Notes: generated by a model from the sequence alone, not told the origin. A stretch of DNA of 64,000 nt from Corynebacterium yonathiae (GCF_027570195.1 NZ_JAKMUZ010000009.1:1-64000); one strand, 5' to 3'; counted from the stretch's first letter, positions 38,111 through 47,571 are shown. Numbers and translations: made by a program.

Positions 38111-38128
38111 TTTCGCAGCGGAGCGAAA
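38111..38128. promoter_or_regulatory. Candidate operator TTTCGC-N6-GCGAAA upstream of gntR
   Basis: Perfect six-base arms (38111-38116 and 38123-38128) lie about 30-48 bases upstream of the gntR start codon on the minus strand. The position fits autorepression. The remaining gap to 38279 holds a second hairpin (near 38226-38271: GCTCCATCA with TGATGGGGGAGC, two-base bulge). Confidence 0.35.
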
Positions 38129-38279
38129 CACAATAATGCTATTCCATTTTTCTAAGGCGCGCTAATGAAGCAACGCCACTTAGAAACTACGCTCTATTCG
38201 GGCGAAAAGGCACTAAATAAAATCACGCGCCGCTCCATCAGCACTAGGTTGATGGGGGAGCGCGCTAGGCTAAGTTTTC

Positions 38280-38816
38280 GTGGACGAGAGCACCGAAACC
38301 ATTGAAGTACGCGAAGCCGGTGGAACCGCGCGCCTGGGCAAGGCGGTGACGGTGGCTGGCATCATCGCCGTCGCGCTACTGGTAATCGGTGGGGTGCTCA
38401 TTTATTCGGCGCTGCAGGAACAAGCCGGTACGCGCTTGCATGCCGTCTACCTCATTGCCGCGCTCATGCCCTTAGGTGGGGCGCTGTGCGCGATGCTGGC
38501 GGTGGTAGCCTCCGCGCGGCGCCGAGCTCGTGCGCTGCTGCGCATCGGCGAGGATATTTCCCTGCCCTTCCAGCGGACCAGCTTTCCGGCCGCTGAGCTA
38601 GAGCGCATGCAGTTCTATTCGCTCGAGCCGGGCCAAAATTTCCTGGCCCTGATTCCGCGTGGGGTACGCGTTTCCACCTTGGACGAAGCGCAGCAGTATT
38701 CGGTGCGACTGCCGGAACAGGCGAACCTGGGACCGCGGGAACTTGAGGAAAAACTCCGGGAACGGTTCCCCGAGGTCCCCATTGACCACCTAGGCCACGT
38801 AAGGGCCGAGGGCTAG
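38280..38816 (+). CDS. Unknown corynebacterial-type membrane protein
   Basis: A 178-residue protein with two N-terminal membrane helices (about 22-45 and 56-80) and a cytoplasmic C-terminal half with a basic start (SARRRARALLRIGED) and an acidic end. No family recognised. GTG at 38280 is the start; no strong ribosome binding site is close. Its last four bases overlap, tail to tail, with yhbW. Confidence 0.7.
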   Translation: MDESTETIEVREAGGTARLGKAVTVAGIIAVALLVIGGVLIYSALQEQAGTRLHAVYLIAALMPLGGALCAMLAVVASARRRARALLRIGEDISLPFQRTSFPAAELERMQFYSLEPGQNFLALIPRGVRVSTLDEAQQYSVRLPEQANLGPRELEEKLRERFPEVPIDHLGHVRAEG

Positions 38817-39832
38817 CTCGGGGTTCCGGCCACGCGTTCCGGATCGAGCTGCCAACCCTGCGCGAGCAGCTGCATATTCTGGATTACCTCCTCGTGCGAG
38901 CTGGACTGCAAAGAAACCATCAGCTCATCAGCCTTAGCGTGCTCTTGGAAGGTATCGAGGTAGTTTGCCACCTCATCGGCGGTGCCCACGGCAGAGTACT
39001 TCAGCATATCTAGGATCTGCTGGCCCTGGTAAGAGCCGATGATCTGCTCTACCTGCTCATCAGTGAGATGCTTGCCGCGGCCGGCGAAGGCCTTAACGCG
39101 GTTGAAACATACGCGCTCGTATTCCTCCTGTGCCTTTTGGGTGGTCTCGGCGGCGGTGACGTTGACGCCGGCGATGAGATATGGCTCGCTGAAGCGCTCG
39201 GAAGGCTGGAAGTGCTCGCGGTAGTAGGCGGTAGCTTGCTCGAGGTGCTGCGGGGCAAAGTGAGAAGCAAAGGCATAAGGTAGGCCGAGCTTGGCGGCTA
39301 GCGAAGCGCCGAACATGGACGAGCCCAAAATATAGATCGGTACGTTGGTATTGGCACCTGGAACGGCGCTGACCCCCGGGATATAAGACTTGCCCTCGAG
39401 ATAGGAGTTGAGCTCTTTGACATCTTCGGGGAAGCGTTCGGCAGAGTGGGCGTCGCGGCGCAGGGCGCGGCCCAGGGTATTCATATCTGTGCCGGGTGCG
39501 CGGCCTACGCCCAAGTCGATGCGCTTGGGATACATCTCCTCCAAAGTGCCGAATTGCTCGGCGATGACATAAGGGGAGTGGTTGGGCAGCATCACTCCGC
39601 CGGAGCCTAATCGAATGTGCTCGGTCTTCGCACCAATGTGGGCGATGAGCACGGCCGGAGAAGAAGACATGATGGACTTCATATTGTGGTGCTCGGTGTA
39701 CCACATGCGAGAATAGCCCAGCTTTTCTGCTTCCTGTGCCAACTGCACGGAGCGGGCGATGGATTGTGCTGGGGTCTCGCCTTCATAAATGGTGCAAAAG
39801 TCCAAGACGGAAAGATGAGCGCGTTCGGTCAC
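38813..39832 (-). CDS. yhbW: LLM class flavin-dependent oxidoreductase (YhbW-like)
   Basis: A 339-residue luciferase-like monooxygenase. Landmarks are LSVLDFCTIYEGETP, WYTEHHNM, LGSGGVMLPNHSPY and DLGVGRAPGTD. Substrate unknown; an FMN or F420-type cofactor site is expected from the family. GTG at 39832 with GGAAGG just upstream is the likely start; the longer frame upstream is low-quality sequence. It follows brnQ, giving the aecD-brnQ-yhbW order I recall from C. glutamicum, but here a terminator lies between brnQ and yhbW. Confidence 0.9.
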   Translation of the reverse strand: MTERAHLSVLDFCTIYEGETPAQSIARSVQLAQEAEKLGYSRMWYTEHHNMKSIMSSSPAVLIAHIGAKTEHIRLGSGGVMLPNHSPYVIAEQFGTLEEMYPKRIDLGVGRAPGTDMNTLGRALRRDAHSAERFPEDVKELNSYLEGKSYIPGVSAVPGANTNVPIYILGSSMFGASLAAKLGLPYAFASHFAPQHLEQATAYYREHFQPSERFSEPYLIAGVNVTAAETTQKAQEEYERVCFNRVKAFAGRGKHLTDEQVEQIIGSYQGQQILDMLKYSAVGTADEVANYLDTFQEHAKADELMVSLQSSSHEEVIQNMQLLAQGWQLDPERVAGTPS

Positions 39833-39947
39833 GGGGAGCCTTCCTTTTGCTTTCGGTAAATCCTGTCTAAGTTCTCTTCTTCCAACGGTACGCGCCGCCT
39901 GACTATTCCGGGCGGGTCTTACCGCATCGCGGCCGGGCGCTGTTGAC

Positions 39948-40000
39948 ATAAAGAAATCCCCTCGCCTCGGCACCGCGGTGAGGTGCGGAGAGGGAGGGGA
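39948..40000 (-). terminator. Terminator downstream of brnQ
   Basis: On the minus strand CCCCTC (39994-39999) pairs with GAGGGG (39958-39963), with an inner CACC/GGTG pairing, and is followed by ATTTCTTT. It lies about 17 bases after the brnQ stop codon and separates it from yhbW. Confidence 0.7.
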
Positions 40001-40016
40001 AGGTAGGAATGAGAGA

Positions 40017-41417
40017 CTAAGCCTCAACGAGGGCATCGGCCTCCGCGGGCTCTGCCGCCGATGGGTTGGCGGCCTCGTGCTTCTCGCCGGCCTTGGTAGC
40101 GATATCAACAACGAGGCCGATGACTGCGGCGATGGCGGTGGGAACGATCCAGCCCAAGTCTACGGATTGGCCGGGCGCCAGGCTCAAGAAAGGATCGAGT
40201 GCGTCGGTGCCCCAGCCTTGGGCGGAAATGACGGATAGTGCCGACCACAGCACCGAGACCCACAGTGCCAAGCGGTAGGTCCAATAAAAGACCACGGACT
40301 TTTTCACCACTGGCTGGATCAGGGTGAGGACGATAAGGGAAATGGCCGGTGGGTACAGGAAGGTAATGAAGGGAACCGCGATGGACAGCACTGTATCTAG
40401 ACCCTGGAAGGCGAAGAGGATGGACAGCGCGGTAAAGAGGCAGGCCCAGACGTGGTACTTCACCTTAGGTACAAGCATCTCGAAGAAGGCAGAGGTGGAG
40501 GTGATGAGACCCACCGCGGTAGTCATGCAGGCCAGAATGACGATGGCGGAGAAGACGACCTGGCCGATGGTGCCCATGGTGAGATTTGCGGCGTCGGCAA
40601 GCAGCGGCGCTCCTGACTCATAGGACTGGCCATTAGGAATGGTTTGGCCTACCCATGCCAAGCCGAGGTAGATGGCGGCCAGTAGGCCGCCGGCAACCAG
40701 CGCGGCGGTAATGGTGCCGTTAATCAGGGACTTCTTGGTCTGAAAGCCCTTGGAGCGCAAAGAGCCGACAATCACGATAGAAAAGGCCAGACCCGCGATG
40801 GCATCCATGGTGTTATAGCCCTCAAAAAGGCCGGTGACCATGGGGGAAGAAGTATAGTCTGCAGTAGGGGTCTGCGGATCGCGGGGATTGTTGAAGGCTG
40901 CCAGGGCGATGAGGAACACCAACAACGCCACCAAAGCCGGGGTGAGGAACTTACCCAAGGTATCGATAATGGAATTTGGTTTCCAAGACAGCGCTAGGGC
41001 GATAAGGAAAAAGACCACATTGAAGATGCCATTGGCCATGGTTCCCTCCCAGCCCAATAGTGGGGTGATGGCGGTTTCCATGGAAACGGCGCCGGTGCGC
41101 GGCAGGGCGTAGAAGGCGCCGATGGCAAGGTAGGCCATTACAGAAAAGACGAGGCCGAAAAACGCGCCGCCGTTGGAACTTAGATCGCGCACGGAGCGGC
41201 CGGAAATGGAGACGGCAACAATGGCTAGGACTGGAAGGAGCACGCCGGCGGCCAGGAAGCCGAGGACGGCGGGCCAAAAATTGGTGCCGGCCGAAACGCC
41301 CACCATGGGCGGGAAGATGAGGTTGCCGGCGCCGAAGAACATCGAAAACAGCATCAACGACGCAATTACGATGGTGGCGCCGGGCTTAGAGGTGCTTGAC
41401 GCAACTGGGGTAGCCAT
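40017..41417 (-). CDS. brnQ: Branched-chain amino acid uptake carrier BrnQ
   Basis: A 466-residue sodium-coupled carrier of isoleucine, leucine and valine. About twelve membrane helices and the motif FSMFFGAGNLIFPPMVG near the N-terminus identify the LIVCS family. The C-terminal tail is soluble and Ala/Glu rich. In C. glutamicum brnQ is downstream of aecD. Here 203 bases separate them and hold a GTAATG-N3-CATTAC repeat. Confidence 0.95.
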   Translation of the reverse strand: MATPVASSTSKPGATIVIASLMLFSMFFGAGNLIFPPMVGVSAGTNFWPAVLGFLAAGVLLPVLAIVAVSISGRSVRDLSSNGGAFFGLVFSVMAYLAIGAFYALPRTGAVSMETAITPLLGWEGTMANGIFNVVFFLIALALSWKPNSIIDTLGKFLTPALVALLVFLIALAAFNNPRDPQTPTADYTSSPMVTGLFEGYNTMDAIAGLAFSIVIVGSLRSKGFQTKKSLINGTITAALVAGGLLAAIYLGLAWVGQTIPNGQSYESGAPLLADAANLTMGTIGQVVFSAIVILACMTTAVGLITSTSAFFEMLVPKVKYHVWACLFTALSILFAFQGLDTVLSIAVPFITFLYPPAISLIVLTLIQPVVKKSVVFYWTYRLALWVSVLWSALSVISAQGWGTDALDPFLSLAPGQSVDLGWIVPTAIAAVIGLVVDIATKAGEKHEAANPSAAEPAEADALVEA

Positions 41418-41537
41418 TGTGGCTCCTTAATTTTCCATGTACAGCTAAAATGCGAGGTGCTTTCCCATTCCGCCGAGGGGTGGTGGCGGAACGGGGTGCG
41501 CCTTCGCGGTTCGAGGTGGCGGGTCACGCCTGTTCGT

Positions 41538-41552
41538 GTAATGAGACATTAC
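41538..41552. promoter_or_regulatory. Perfect inverted repeat GTAATG-AGA-CATTAC upstream of brnQ
   Basis: Six-base arms at 41538-41543 and 41547-41552, about 120 bases upstream of the brnQ start in the 203-base gap after aecD. It could be a regulator site for brnQ or a small hairpin after aecD. No T run follows. Confidence 0.35.
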
Positions 41553-41620
41553 CGCCCACATGGTGAGAAATCAAAGTGTGGGGGTGACGCAGGCTACATG
41601 GTGGCTCCAGCTGATGGGGC

Positions 41621-42763
41621 TTAATCGAGAGCCGCAAAGGCGCGCTCCATGCGGTCGATTGCCTCCTCCAAAATCTCGCGTGAGGTAGAGAAATTCAACC
41701 GCGCATGGCCCGGACCGCCGGTGCCAAAGGTATCGCCCTCATTGAGCGCGACCTTCGCATTCTCCCGCAACCACTTGGCTGGCTGCGGATTGCCGCCGAT
41801 GGCGGTATCGGAAAAATCCAACCACAGCAGGTAGGTGGCCTCTGGTTTGCTGGTCTTTAAGCCCGGGATGCGCTGAGGTAGCTCCTCCACCAACCAATCG
41901 CGGGTCTGGCGCAGGTAGGCTATCTCTTCATCGAGGAAGTCGCCGCACTCGCGGTAGGCGGTCTCGGCAGCCAGCACGCCTAGCGTGCCCGTGCCGTCCT
42001 TGGCCACGCCTGTCAGGCCATTCCACGTGTGTACATCGGCCGTGTTGGAAAAGATCATCTGCGCGCACTTCAGACCGGCTGTATTAAAAGCCTTAGAAGT
42101 AGCGGTTACCGTAATGGTGCGCTCTGCAGCCGCCGCGCTAAGCGACGCCACCGGGATATGCCGTCCCTCATAAACCAGTGGGGCATGGATTTCATCGGCC
42201 AGGATGCGCGCATCATATTTTTCTGCCAGTTCTACCAGGCCGGTGAGGTAGTCCTCGTCCAAGACGCGGCCGAGCGGGTTATAGGGGTTGGCTAGCAAAA
42301 TAGAGCCAGCGCCCTGTTGGAAGGCGCGCTCAATATCCTCGAGCTCCAGGCTGGTTTCGATCTTTTCGCGGCCAGCGGTGCGCGGCAGCTCTAACAGCGG
42401 TGGGTAGGAAGGCACTGGCACGATGACCGGAGAGTCTTCGCGGGTAAAGTACTGCACGCTAAGCAACAGGCCGCGCACCACATCGCCGATCCAGAAAATA
42501 TGATCCGAGTTGGGGCGCCAGCCATAGCGCGTGTCATAAAAATCAGCCACAGCCTCGCGCAGCCCCGAGGCCTTGGGGGCTGGGGTATAGCCAAAGGTTT
42601 CCTTGTCCACCAAGTCCTCCAGCGCCTTTTTTATGGCGGGCGCAGTGGGGAAGTCTGATTCCGCAATCCAGAGCGGCAACACATCTTCTTCGAAGACGGT
42701 CCACTTGCGGGTTCCGCGGGCTTGCAACTCTTCTAAGCTAGGAAACTCCATGGACATAACCAT
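41621..42763 (-). CDS. aecD: Cystathionine beta-lyase / C-S lyase (MalY/PatB type)
   Basis: PLP enzyme that cleaves C-S bonds (cystathionine, S-aminoethylcysteine). 380 residues, with VLPLWIAESDFPTAP near the N-terminus, ILLANPYNPLGR, LADEIHAPLVY and the PLP Lys in TVTATSKAFNTAGLKC. The order with brnQ supports aecD. Alternative in-frame starts at 42757 and 42751 exist, and I cannot choose from RBS evidence; the homologue starts close to 42751. The upstream ABC exporter ends 40 bases away, so they may be one transcript. Confidence 0.92.
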   Translation of the reverse strand: MVMSMEFPSLEELQARGTRKWTVFEEDVLPLWIAESDFPTAPAIKKALEDLVDKETFGYTPAPKASGLREAVADFYDTRYGWRPNSDHIFWIGDVVRGLLLSVQYFTREDSPVIVPVPSYPPLLELPRTAGREKIETSLELEDIERAFQQGAGSILLANPYNPLGRVLDEDYLTGLVELAEKYDARILADEIHAPLVYEGRHIPVASLSAAAAERTITVTATSKAFNTAGLKCAQMIFSNTADVHTWNGLTGVAKDGTGTLGVLAAETAYRECGDFLDEEIAYLRQTRDWLVEELPQRIPGLKTSKPEATYLLWLDFSDTAIGGNPQPAKWLRENAKVALNEGDTFGTGGPGHARLNFSTSREILEEAIDRMERAFAALD

Positions 42764-42803
42764 AACGCGAAGCCCGCGGTCACCCTAGTGCTGTTATGCG
42801 CTT

Positions 42804-44723
42804 TTATTCATCTTCCTTTTCGGACCAGTTGGATTCCTCTGGGTCTTCCACGTCCTCGGCCTCGTCGGAGACATGGCTGGAGACAAAGCCATACTTTTTC
42901 AACCGGCGGCGGTCCGCCGCTGAGGTGGACTGGGTGAGCTTGAGCAGTTCAGCATAAATGCCGCCGGACTGCGCCAGCTCGGCTGGCGAGCCCATCTCAT
43001 CGATGCGGCCGCGGTCCAAGGTGATGATGGTATCGACGTCCGCAATGGTGGACAGGCGGTGGGCAATAATCAGCGTGGTGCGGTCCTTCATCAGCTCATC
43101 CAAACCGGCCTGCACGGCACGCTCGGACTTGGTATCTAGCGCCGAGGTGGCCTCATCCAGTACCAGGATGGGGGCGTCTTTAAGCATGGCGCGCGCCACG
43201 GAAACGCGCTGCTTCTGCCCACCAGAGAGCTTCAGGCCGCGCTCACCAATGACGGTGTCATAACCATCGGGGAAAGCCTGGATGAAGTCATGGGCGTTGG
43301 CCCGCTTAGCGACGTCTACGATTTCCTCCTCCGTCGCCCCCGGCTTGCCATAAGCAATGTTCTCGCGAATGGTGCCGGAGAAAAGATAAGACTCCTGGAA
43401 GACCACGCCCACCGAGGCGCGCAGGCGCGAGGCAGTGAGATCGTCTACCCGGTGGCCTAGCACATCGAGGTGCCCCGCTGAGGGGTGGTATAGGCCCAAA
43501 AGCAGGTTCACCAAGGTTGACTTGCCGCCGCCGGACTCGCCCACGAGCGCTACCTTATGGCCCTCTGCGGCCGCAAAGGAAATATCCTCCACCACGGGTT
43601 TTTCCTCCTCATAGGCGAATGAGACGTGGTCAAAGGAGAAGACCGGCGCGCCGGGCGTGGGCTCAAGCGGGCGTACCGGGGTGAGATCGAGCTGCGGCGT
43701 GTGGGATCCCGTAGTAGCTGCCACCAGTTCGCGCGGGGCGGTGGGCTCGAGTTCTTCTTCCATGACCTGGAAGTAGTCCTTGGACCCAGCGATGGCGCGT
43801 TGGGCGGTATCGACAATCCAGCTCATCATAAAGACTGGCTGCTTCGCACTGGAGACCATCTGCAGCAGCATGACCATATCGCCCAAGGAAAAATGCCCCT
43901 CAAGGGTGCGCCAGAAGATCACGCCGTAGATACCTAGGAAGATAAACGCCATGGCCAGGCCGCGGAAGGTATCCATCATGTGCCACCAGCGGGACTGCGG
44001 CTTAGTGGTATCCACCACGGCGCGGTAGCGCGTTGCAAAGTGGAAGAGCTCGCGGGTTTCGCTCACGAAGGACTTGGCCACCTTGACCTGGCCGATTACC
44101 TCCGCAAAGCGACCATTGGCCACGTCGATATTCTCGTTTTTGACAGCCTCAAACTTCTGCCAGCGCTTCGAGGTCAGCGCGGTAAGCCACATATATACGG
44201 GGAAGAGCAGTGCCAGTAGGATGGCCAGTGGCCAGTAGAACCACGCGGTAATGGCTAGTACCGCGAGGGTCTGAATGATCATCGTGAAGAAGTTATTGGC
44301 AAAGGACTGGACGAACTGCGTGATATTGGCAATCGAACGATCTAGCCGGGCAATGATCGTGCCGGTGACCTGATTATCGTAATAGCCTTGGGGGAGGGCA
44401 AGCAGCTTGGCAAAGTAACGCGTGGACAAAATCTCGCGCAGGCGTGAGACCATGACATCGCCGATATAGCCGCCGATATTGCGGAATAGGGCATTGGCGG
44501 CGTCGGCAAGAAAAAGCGCCACTGCCAATAACAACACCGTGCGCAGTGCATTGCCCACTGGGGCGTCGTTCTGCAGGGCTTCGACGATGGTATCGGTAGC
44601 GTGGCGCGTCAAAAAGGGCGAGATCAGGGCAAGGATCGCGGTCACTGTGGCGGCCAGGAGCACGCCCAGATAATAGGGCCACAGGGCGGAGGCACTGCGG
44701 GTGATGCGCAAAATAGAATTCAT
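42804..44723 (-). CDS. ABC exporter, fused membrane and ATPase domains
   Basis: A 639-residue half-transporter of the MsbA/MDR class. Residues 1-310 form six membrane helices, and the C-terminal domain has Walker A GESGGGKSTLV, signature LSGGQKQRVS and Walker B ILVLDEATSAL. The tail after the ATPase is acidic. Such proteins act as dimers, homo- or heterodimers, exporting lipids or drugs; only one half is present here, so homodimer or a partner elsewhere. ATG at 44723 is the first residue of the MNSILRITRS opening; the longer frame upstream is unlikely. Confidence 0.9.
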   Translation of the reverse strand: MNSILRITRSASALWPYYLGVLLAATVTAILALISPFLTRHATDTIVEALQNDAPVGNALRTVLLLAVALFLADAANALFRNIGGYIGDVMVSRLREILSTRYFAKLLALPQGYYDNQVTGTIIARLDRSIANITQFVQSFANNFFTMIIQTLAVLAITAWFYWPLAILLALLFPVYMWLTALTSKRWQKFEAVKNENIDVANGRFAEVIGQVKVAKSFVSETRELFHFATRYRAVVDTTKPQSRWWHMMDTFRGLAMAFIFLGIYGVIFWRTLEGHFSLGDMVMLLQMVSSAKQPVFMMSWIVDTAQRAIAGSKDYFQVMEEELEPTAPRELVAATTGSHTPQLDLTPVRPLEPTPGAPVFSFDHVSFAYEEEKPVVEDISFAAAEGHKVALVGESGGGKSTLVNLLLGLYHPSAGHLDVLGHRVDDLTASRLRASVGVVFQESYLFSGTIRENIAYGKPGATEEEIVDVAKRANAHDFIQAFPDGYDTVIGERGLKLSGGQKQRVSVARAMLKDAPILVLDEATSALDTKSERAVQAGLDELMKDRTTLIIAHRLSTIADVDTIITLDRGRIDEMGSPAELAQSGGIYAELLKLTQSTSAADRRRLKKYGFVSSHVSDEAEDVEDPEESNWSEKEDE

Positions 44724-44912
44724 AAAAAGACCACACTCAATTCGAAACGGCGGGTAGTGCGCGGAATTGGGGATAAGGGGGAGAGATTTAAACGATTGCC
44801 CAGTATGCCACATGCGGCGTTAACGAGCGTAAATGCTTAAGTTCAAGGAGGTTTAGGCTAAGGTACTTGTGCAGAAATACAACAATCTTCGCGTGCAAAG
44901 GATTCTTCCACG

Positions 44913-45461
44913 GTGAAAATTTCCCACACACTCGGCGCGGGCGTAGTCAGCGTACTCGCCGTGACTCTGACCGGATGTAGCGTTCTCCAGCCGGAAGAGA
45001 CAGGGCTGGGGGACAATATCACCGTCTCCAGCTTCGAAGAGGCCCCGTATGAGGCCAAAGACACCGACGACAAAGAAGTCACCTCCAACCTGGCCGAGCC
45101 TGTAGAGGATAAGGGCTTAGGCGTGAGCTGGGAGCTACAGGGTGTGTATACCGATAGCAATTCCGGCGGCACCGTAGTGACCATCTTGCTCAAGAATGAA
45201 AACGACGTGCCTCTGCCTGTCGACGCCTTTGAGGAGCCCACCCTAGAACGCGCCGACGGCAACGGCGGCTGGGCCAAGATCAAATCCTTGCCCTATGACG
45301 AACAATCTGCCCCAGGCGTAGCGCCCCCAGGACTCGATCACCCGTTGGGCGCGGGCGCATCTGTCAACCTGCAGTATCGCTATGACGTCACGCCTGGCAA
45401 CCTGTGGAATGCACGCCTACATATAGGCAACGTGACCTGGGTAGGAGACCTTAATCTATGA
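44913..45461 (+). CDS. Secreted lipoprotein of unknown function, coupled to idi
   Basis: A 182-residue lipoprotein. The signal peptide ends in the lipobox LTGC with lipid Cys22. The mature part is a beta-rich domain with VTILLKNENDVPLPVD, resembling DUF4352-like or telomeric-repeat-type folds, but I would not assign a family. It is translated from GTG at 44913 (AAAGGA about 9 bases upstream) and overlaps idi by four bases. Confidence 0.75.
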   Translation: MKISHTLGAGVVSVLAVTLTGCSVLQPEETGLGDNITVSSFEEAPYEAKDTDDKEVTSNLAEPVEDKGLGVSWELQGVYTDSNSGGTVVTILLKNENDVPLPVDAFEEPTLERADGNGGWAKIKSLPYDEQSAPGVAPPGLDHPLGAGASVNLQYRYDVTPGNLWNARLHIGNVTWVGDLNL

Positions 45462-45994
45462 CGGAACTTGTAGTCTTGGCCTCTGCCGCGGGGGAACCCA
45501 TCGGCACCGCTTCCAAGGCCGAAGTTCATACCACCGATACCCCGCTGCACTTTGCCTTTTCCGCTTGGCTAACCTGCGGCAATAAGGTACTGGTCACTCG
45601 CCGCGCGCTGAGCAAACAAACCTGGCCTGGCGTGTGGACCAATGCCTTTTGCGGCCATCCCGCCCCCGGTGAGGAGACCGTGGATGCGGTGCTGCGCCGC
45701 GCCTCCTTTGAGCTCGGCATCGCGCCCGCTGATCTATCCGCACCGCGGCTTATCCTGCCGGACTTTTCCTATCGCGCGGTGGATTCCTCCGGCACGGTAG
45801 AAAATGAAATTTGTCCGGTCTATACCGTCGAGCTTGCCCCCGATGCGCAATGGGAGCCCAATCCCGACGAAGTAGATTCCTACCAGTGGGTTGAACCGGC
45901 ACGGCTTTTTGCCGCCGCCGATGCCATGCCCGGAGTCTTTAGCCCGTGGATGATTGATGAGTTAGCGGACGAAAAGCTGCGCGCCGCGCTATAG
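45458..45994 (+). CDS. idi: Isopentenyl-diphosphate delta-isomerase, type I
   Basis: Interconverts isopentenyl and dimethylallyl diphosphate for isoprenoid synthesis. The 178-residue protein has the catalytic Cys65 in TNAFCGHP, Glu115 and Glu117 in VENEICPVY, and the EAVLRR-like Nudix part. Length matches the bacterial enzyme. It overlaps the lipoprotein gene at ATGA, so expression is probably coupled. It ends 18 bases before the carboxylesterase gene on the other strand. Confidence 0.95.
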   Translation: MTELVVLASAAGEPIGTASKAEVHTTDTPLHFAFSAWLTCGNKVLVTRRALSKQTWPGVWTNAFCGHPAPGEETVDAVLRRASFELGIAPADLSAPRLILPDFSYRAVDSSGTVENEICPVYTVELAPDAQWEPNPDEVDSYQWVEPARLFAAADAMPGVFSPWMIDELADEKLRAAL

Positions 45995-46012
45995 CTTCAA
46001 CTTCGGCGCCTG

Positions 46013-47317
46013 CTACAGCTCAAGTTCGTCGTCGGTATAGAAGGCCGCGGCTACATAATCCAAGGTGGCATAGGCTAGGCGGCGCTCTCCCGTATCGAGG
46101 TCAAATTCCAGCACCTGGTGGTCATCGCCGTAGCATGGGAACCCAGCCTCGCCGGTGGTGGCATAGTGGCGCAGCCATTCATTGAGCTCGCCAGCGGGCG
46201 CGTTGGCGGCCGCCTCATTGTCGGTGCCACCAAAAATCGGGTCTAGCTCGTCACAGTGCACTGCGGGCGCATCGGTGCGGGTAAATTCCATCATCCACGT
46301 GGGACCAGGAGCATCCTCGGCTACCTGGGCGGTCCATCGGCGCACGGCGGCATCACCGATGAGCCGGCCCATCGGCCGCTGCGGATCGACGTAGTGCGCC
46401 AGCTGCCGCCATTGCTTGAAACGATCGTGCGATATCCCAAACTTGGGCGAGAGGTAGCGAGTAATAAAGCCGGCCAGCGCCATTTTGTCTATGCGCTGGG
46501 CAGCGGGCATGTCATAGAACTCATCGCGGGTAGACGTCACCACGATGGGGATGTCCGCCAATTCTTCGGCACGTAGGGGTGCCGGTCCCAAGGCGACGTC
46601 AAAGCGATACTTTTTACGGAACTTGGCATACCCCTTGGCCAGCGATTCTGGATCCAGCTTCTCTAATGCCTGGCGCGTGACCGGCACGCCGAGGGCTCGG
46701 CGCAGGTCAGTGACGCGGTGCTCGAAGCGGTCGCGCGGGAATGCCGGTGACAGCGCCAGCACGCGGCGGAAACCGCCCCGGAAGTGATCGCGGCGTGCGA
46801 GCCACAAGCTTATTGCCGCCCCAGCGGATTGGCCTACCAAAGTGATATTGGTTTTATCGCCACCAAAGGCCTCGATATTGTGCTGCAGCCACTCCAAAGC
46901 TAAGAGGCAGTCATCGATGCCGCGGTAGCGGTCCGCCTCATCGCCGTCAAAGCGGGCGAAACCAGCCAACCCCACCCGATAACCCACGTTGACCTGGATT
47001 ACACCGTGGCGGGCATTCTTCGTCCCCGAAAGCCGTGGATCCTCGTGTGACCCGTGCTCGTAGCGCCCGCCGTGAATATAGACCACCACAGGGCAGTCGT
47101 TGGCATCGGCAGGAGTGGTAATGGACAAAGCAATATCTTCTGGGTGCGGCTCGCGGGCGTCCTGATCGACGCTGCGATCATATGGCTCGGCAGGAGAGTA
47201 GGGGCTGGGGATGCTGCAATAGCGCACCGAATGGAAATAGTGCAGGCCATCGCGGCGCACGCCGGTGATCCGGCCGGAAGCGGTGGCGACGGTAACAGGA
47301 ATCTGGGCGCTCGACAT
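46013..47317 (-). CDS. Carboxylesterase/lipase type B
   Basis: A 434-residue alpha/beta hydrolase. The GQSAGAA nucleophile motif, the VYIHGGRYEHGS oxyanion region and the EDIALSITTPAD segment identify the carboxylesterase B family. Bacterial members are usually about 500 residues; this is shorter, mostly at the C-terminus, where the last catalytic residues are harder to place. No signal peptide is seen, so it is probably cytoplasmic. ATG at 47317 is 39 bases from the small protein on the other strand. Confidence 0.88.
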   Translation of the reverse strand: MSSAQIPVTVATASGRITGVRRDGLHYFHSVRYCSIPSPYSPAEPYDRSVDQDAREPHPEDIALSITTPADANDCPVVVYIHGGRYEHGSHEDPRLSGTKNARHGVIQVNVGYRVGLAGFARFDGDEADRYRGIDDCLLALEWLQHNIEAFGGDKTNITLVGQSAGAAISLWLARRDHFRGGFRRVLALSPAFPRDRFEHRVTDLRRALGVPVTRQALEKLDPESLAKGYAKFRKKYRFDVALGPAPLRAEELADIPIVVTSTRDEFYDMPAAQRIDKMALAGFITRYLSPKFGISHDRFKQWRQLAHYVDPQRPMGRLIGDAAVRRWTAQVAEDAPGPTWMMEFTRTDAPAVHCDELDPIFGGTDNEAAANAPAGELNEWLRHYATTGEAGFPCYGDDHQVLEFDLDTGERRLAYATLDYVAAAFYTDDELEL

Positions 47318-47355
47318 GTCAGCCAGACTACCGCGAGCAAGTAGGATAAGTAGCC

Positions 47356-47571
47356 ATGGAGTGGTTGACGAGCTTGGGCAGCACGCTATCGCAATTGTTG
47401 GTACAGGCGCCCGTGTGGATTCAGATGGTCATCGTAGTCGCCATCGCCGTGCCGCTCATGGTGGTCGTAGCTTGGTGCCTAATGTGGATGGTCGACCGCG
47501 TAGCCAATCGCGCCGCCAGAGCGATTTCCCAGCGGCGCAGCCACAGCACTAAAGTAGACCACCATGGCTGA
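47356..47571 (+). CDS. Small membrane protein, 71 residues
   Basis: A one-helix protein (hydrophobic residues about 20-46) with a basic and His-rich tail (RRSHSTKVDHH). No family recognised. It overlaps the next small gene by eight bases. Both are divergent from the carboxylesterase gene and face malQ. Confidence 0.65.
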   Translation: MEWLTSLGSTLSQLLVQAPVWIQMVIVVAIAVPLMVVVAWCLMWMVDRVANRAARAISQRRSHSTKVDHHG

